Positions 63,931 to 64,000 of a DNA stretch of 64,000 nt are shown in pieces. Numbering within the stretch: the first letter of the stretch is position 1; each line of letters starts with the position of its first letter. The position numbers and the translations under genes are program-made. Source of the DNA: an uncultured Bacteroidota bacterium (GTDB lineage: Bacteria; Bacteroidota; Bacteroidia; 2-12-FULL-35-15); contig CAINDA010000026.1 of NCBI GenBank assembly GCA_903847205.1, forward strand, positions 1-64,000. The letters are read 5' to 3'. The notes beneath the pieces are model-generated. The model saw only the letters and a list, made by a program, of their open reading frames with translations. It had not been told where the DNA came from and did not search any database.

Positions 63931-64000
63931 CAATACGTCTCTACTTTTCTATTAGAGTGCTTAACTCTTTAATGCTTTTCTAAAATTGCAAATTCCCGAT

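Noticed and set aside
1-64000. tRNA, rRNA, insertion sequences and prophage
   Set aside because: I saw no cloverleaf-like segment with a TTCRA arm, no rRNA landmark, and no transposase, integrase or phage structural gene. Short RNAs could still be missed by eye.

Overview
The window is a stretch of AT-rich chromosome from a member of the Bacteroidota. The evidence for this is consistent: six proteins carry type IX secretion (T9SS) C-terminal sorting domains (types A and B), one is of the PorP/SprF family, and two are PorE-like TPR/PD40/OmpA proteins. SecD and SecF are fused, glutamine synthetase is type III (GlnN), and many intergenic regions carry the Bacteroidota -7 promoter element TAnnTTTG or close variants, with little Shine-Dalgarno signal. 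No rRNA, tRNA, CRISPR array or insertion sequence was found. The organism looks free-living or environmental, probably with gliding or adhesin-type surface proteins; I cannot name a genus.

Layout. 0.3-7.8 kb: glnN, a PorE-like OmpA protein, purM, a tiny Lys/Ala-rich exported protein and prfA. 7.9-13.6 kb (minus strand): a type B T9SS cluster (PKD adhesin, PorP/SprF, PorE-like protein). 13.7-16.1 kb: a NifU-domain protein divergent from nadB. 16.1-16.65 kb: non-coding, with a 41-bp tandem repeat and a decayed gene fragment. 16.7-22.2 kb (minus): a large type B surface protein, then a membrane-anchored PKD/type-B-CTD protein directly behind an ECF sigma factor. 22.7-25.7 kb: rnr and a thpR gene with an apparent frameshift at its start. 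25.8-29.4 kb (minus): UDP-sugar genes (aminotransferase, ugd, UDP-glucuronate decarboxylase). 29.5-31.6 kb: a predicted outer-membrane protein and waaA. 31.6-39.9 kb (minus): a propeller-sensor SpoIIE phosphatase and a 1.6-kilo-residue HYR-repeat surface protein. 40.3-44.9 kb: trpS, then cdsA behind a second, 7TM-type SpoIIE phosphatase, divergent from a DUF4199 protein. 45.2-50.0 kb (minus): secDF and a lipoprotein copy of its periplasmic domain. 50.1-57.4 kb (plus): two type A T9SS cargo proteins (FG-GAP, PHB-depolymerase-like), a DUF486 protein, a trans-sulfuration-type PLP enzyme, a MarC-family protein and rnhA. 57.7-61.7 kb: ftsX divergent from leuS. 61.7-63.9 kb (minus): a compact four-gene unit (zinc-ribbon-like protein, 37-residue peptide, TPR membrane protein, truncated Usp-like protein).

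Two themes link the genes. One is envelope export: SecDF with its lipoprotein relative, T9SS accessory proteins, their cargo, and LPS and phospholipid genes (waaA, cdsA, the UDP-sugar set). The other is signalling through membrane sensors: two SpoIIE/PP2C phosphatases and an ECF sigma pair. The most unusual items are the stand-alone SecD-head lipoprotein, the sigma-linked membrane protein that ends in a secretion-type domain, and the small four-gene unit at the right end.
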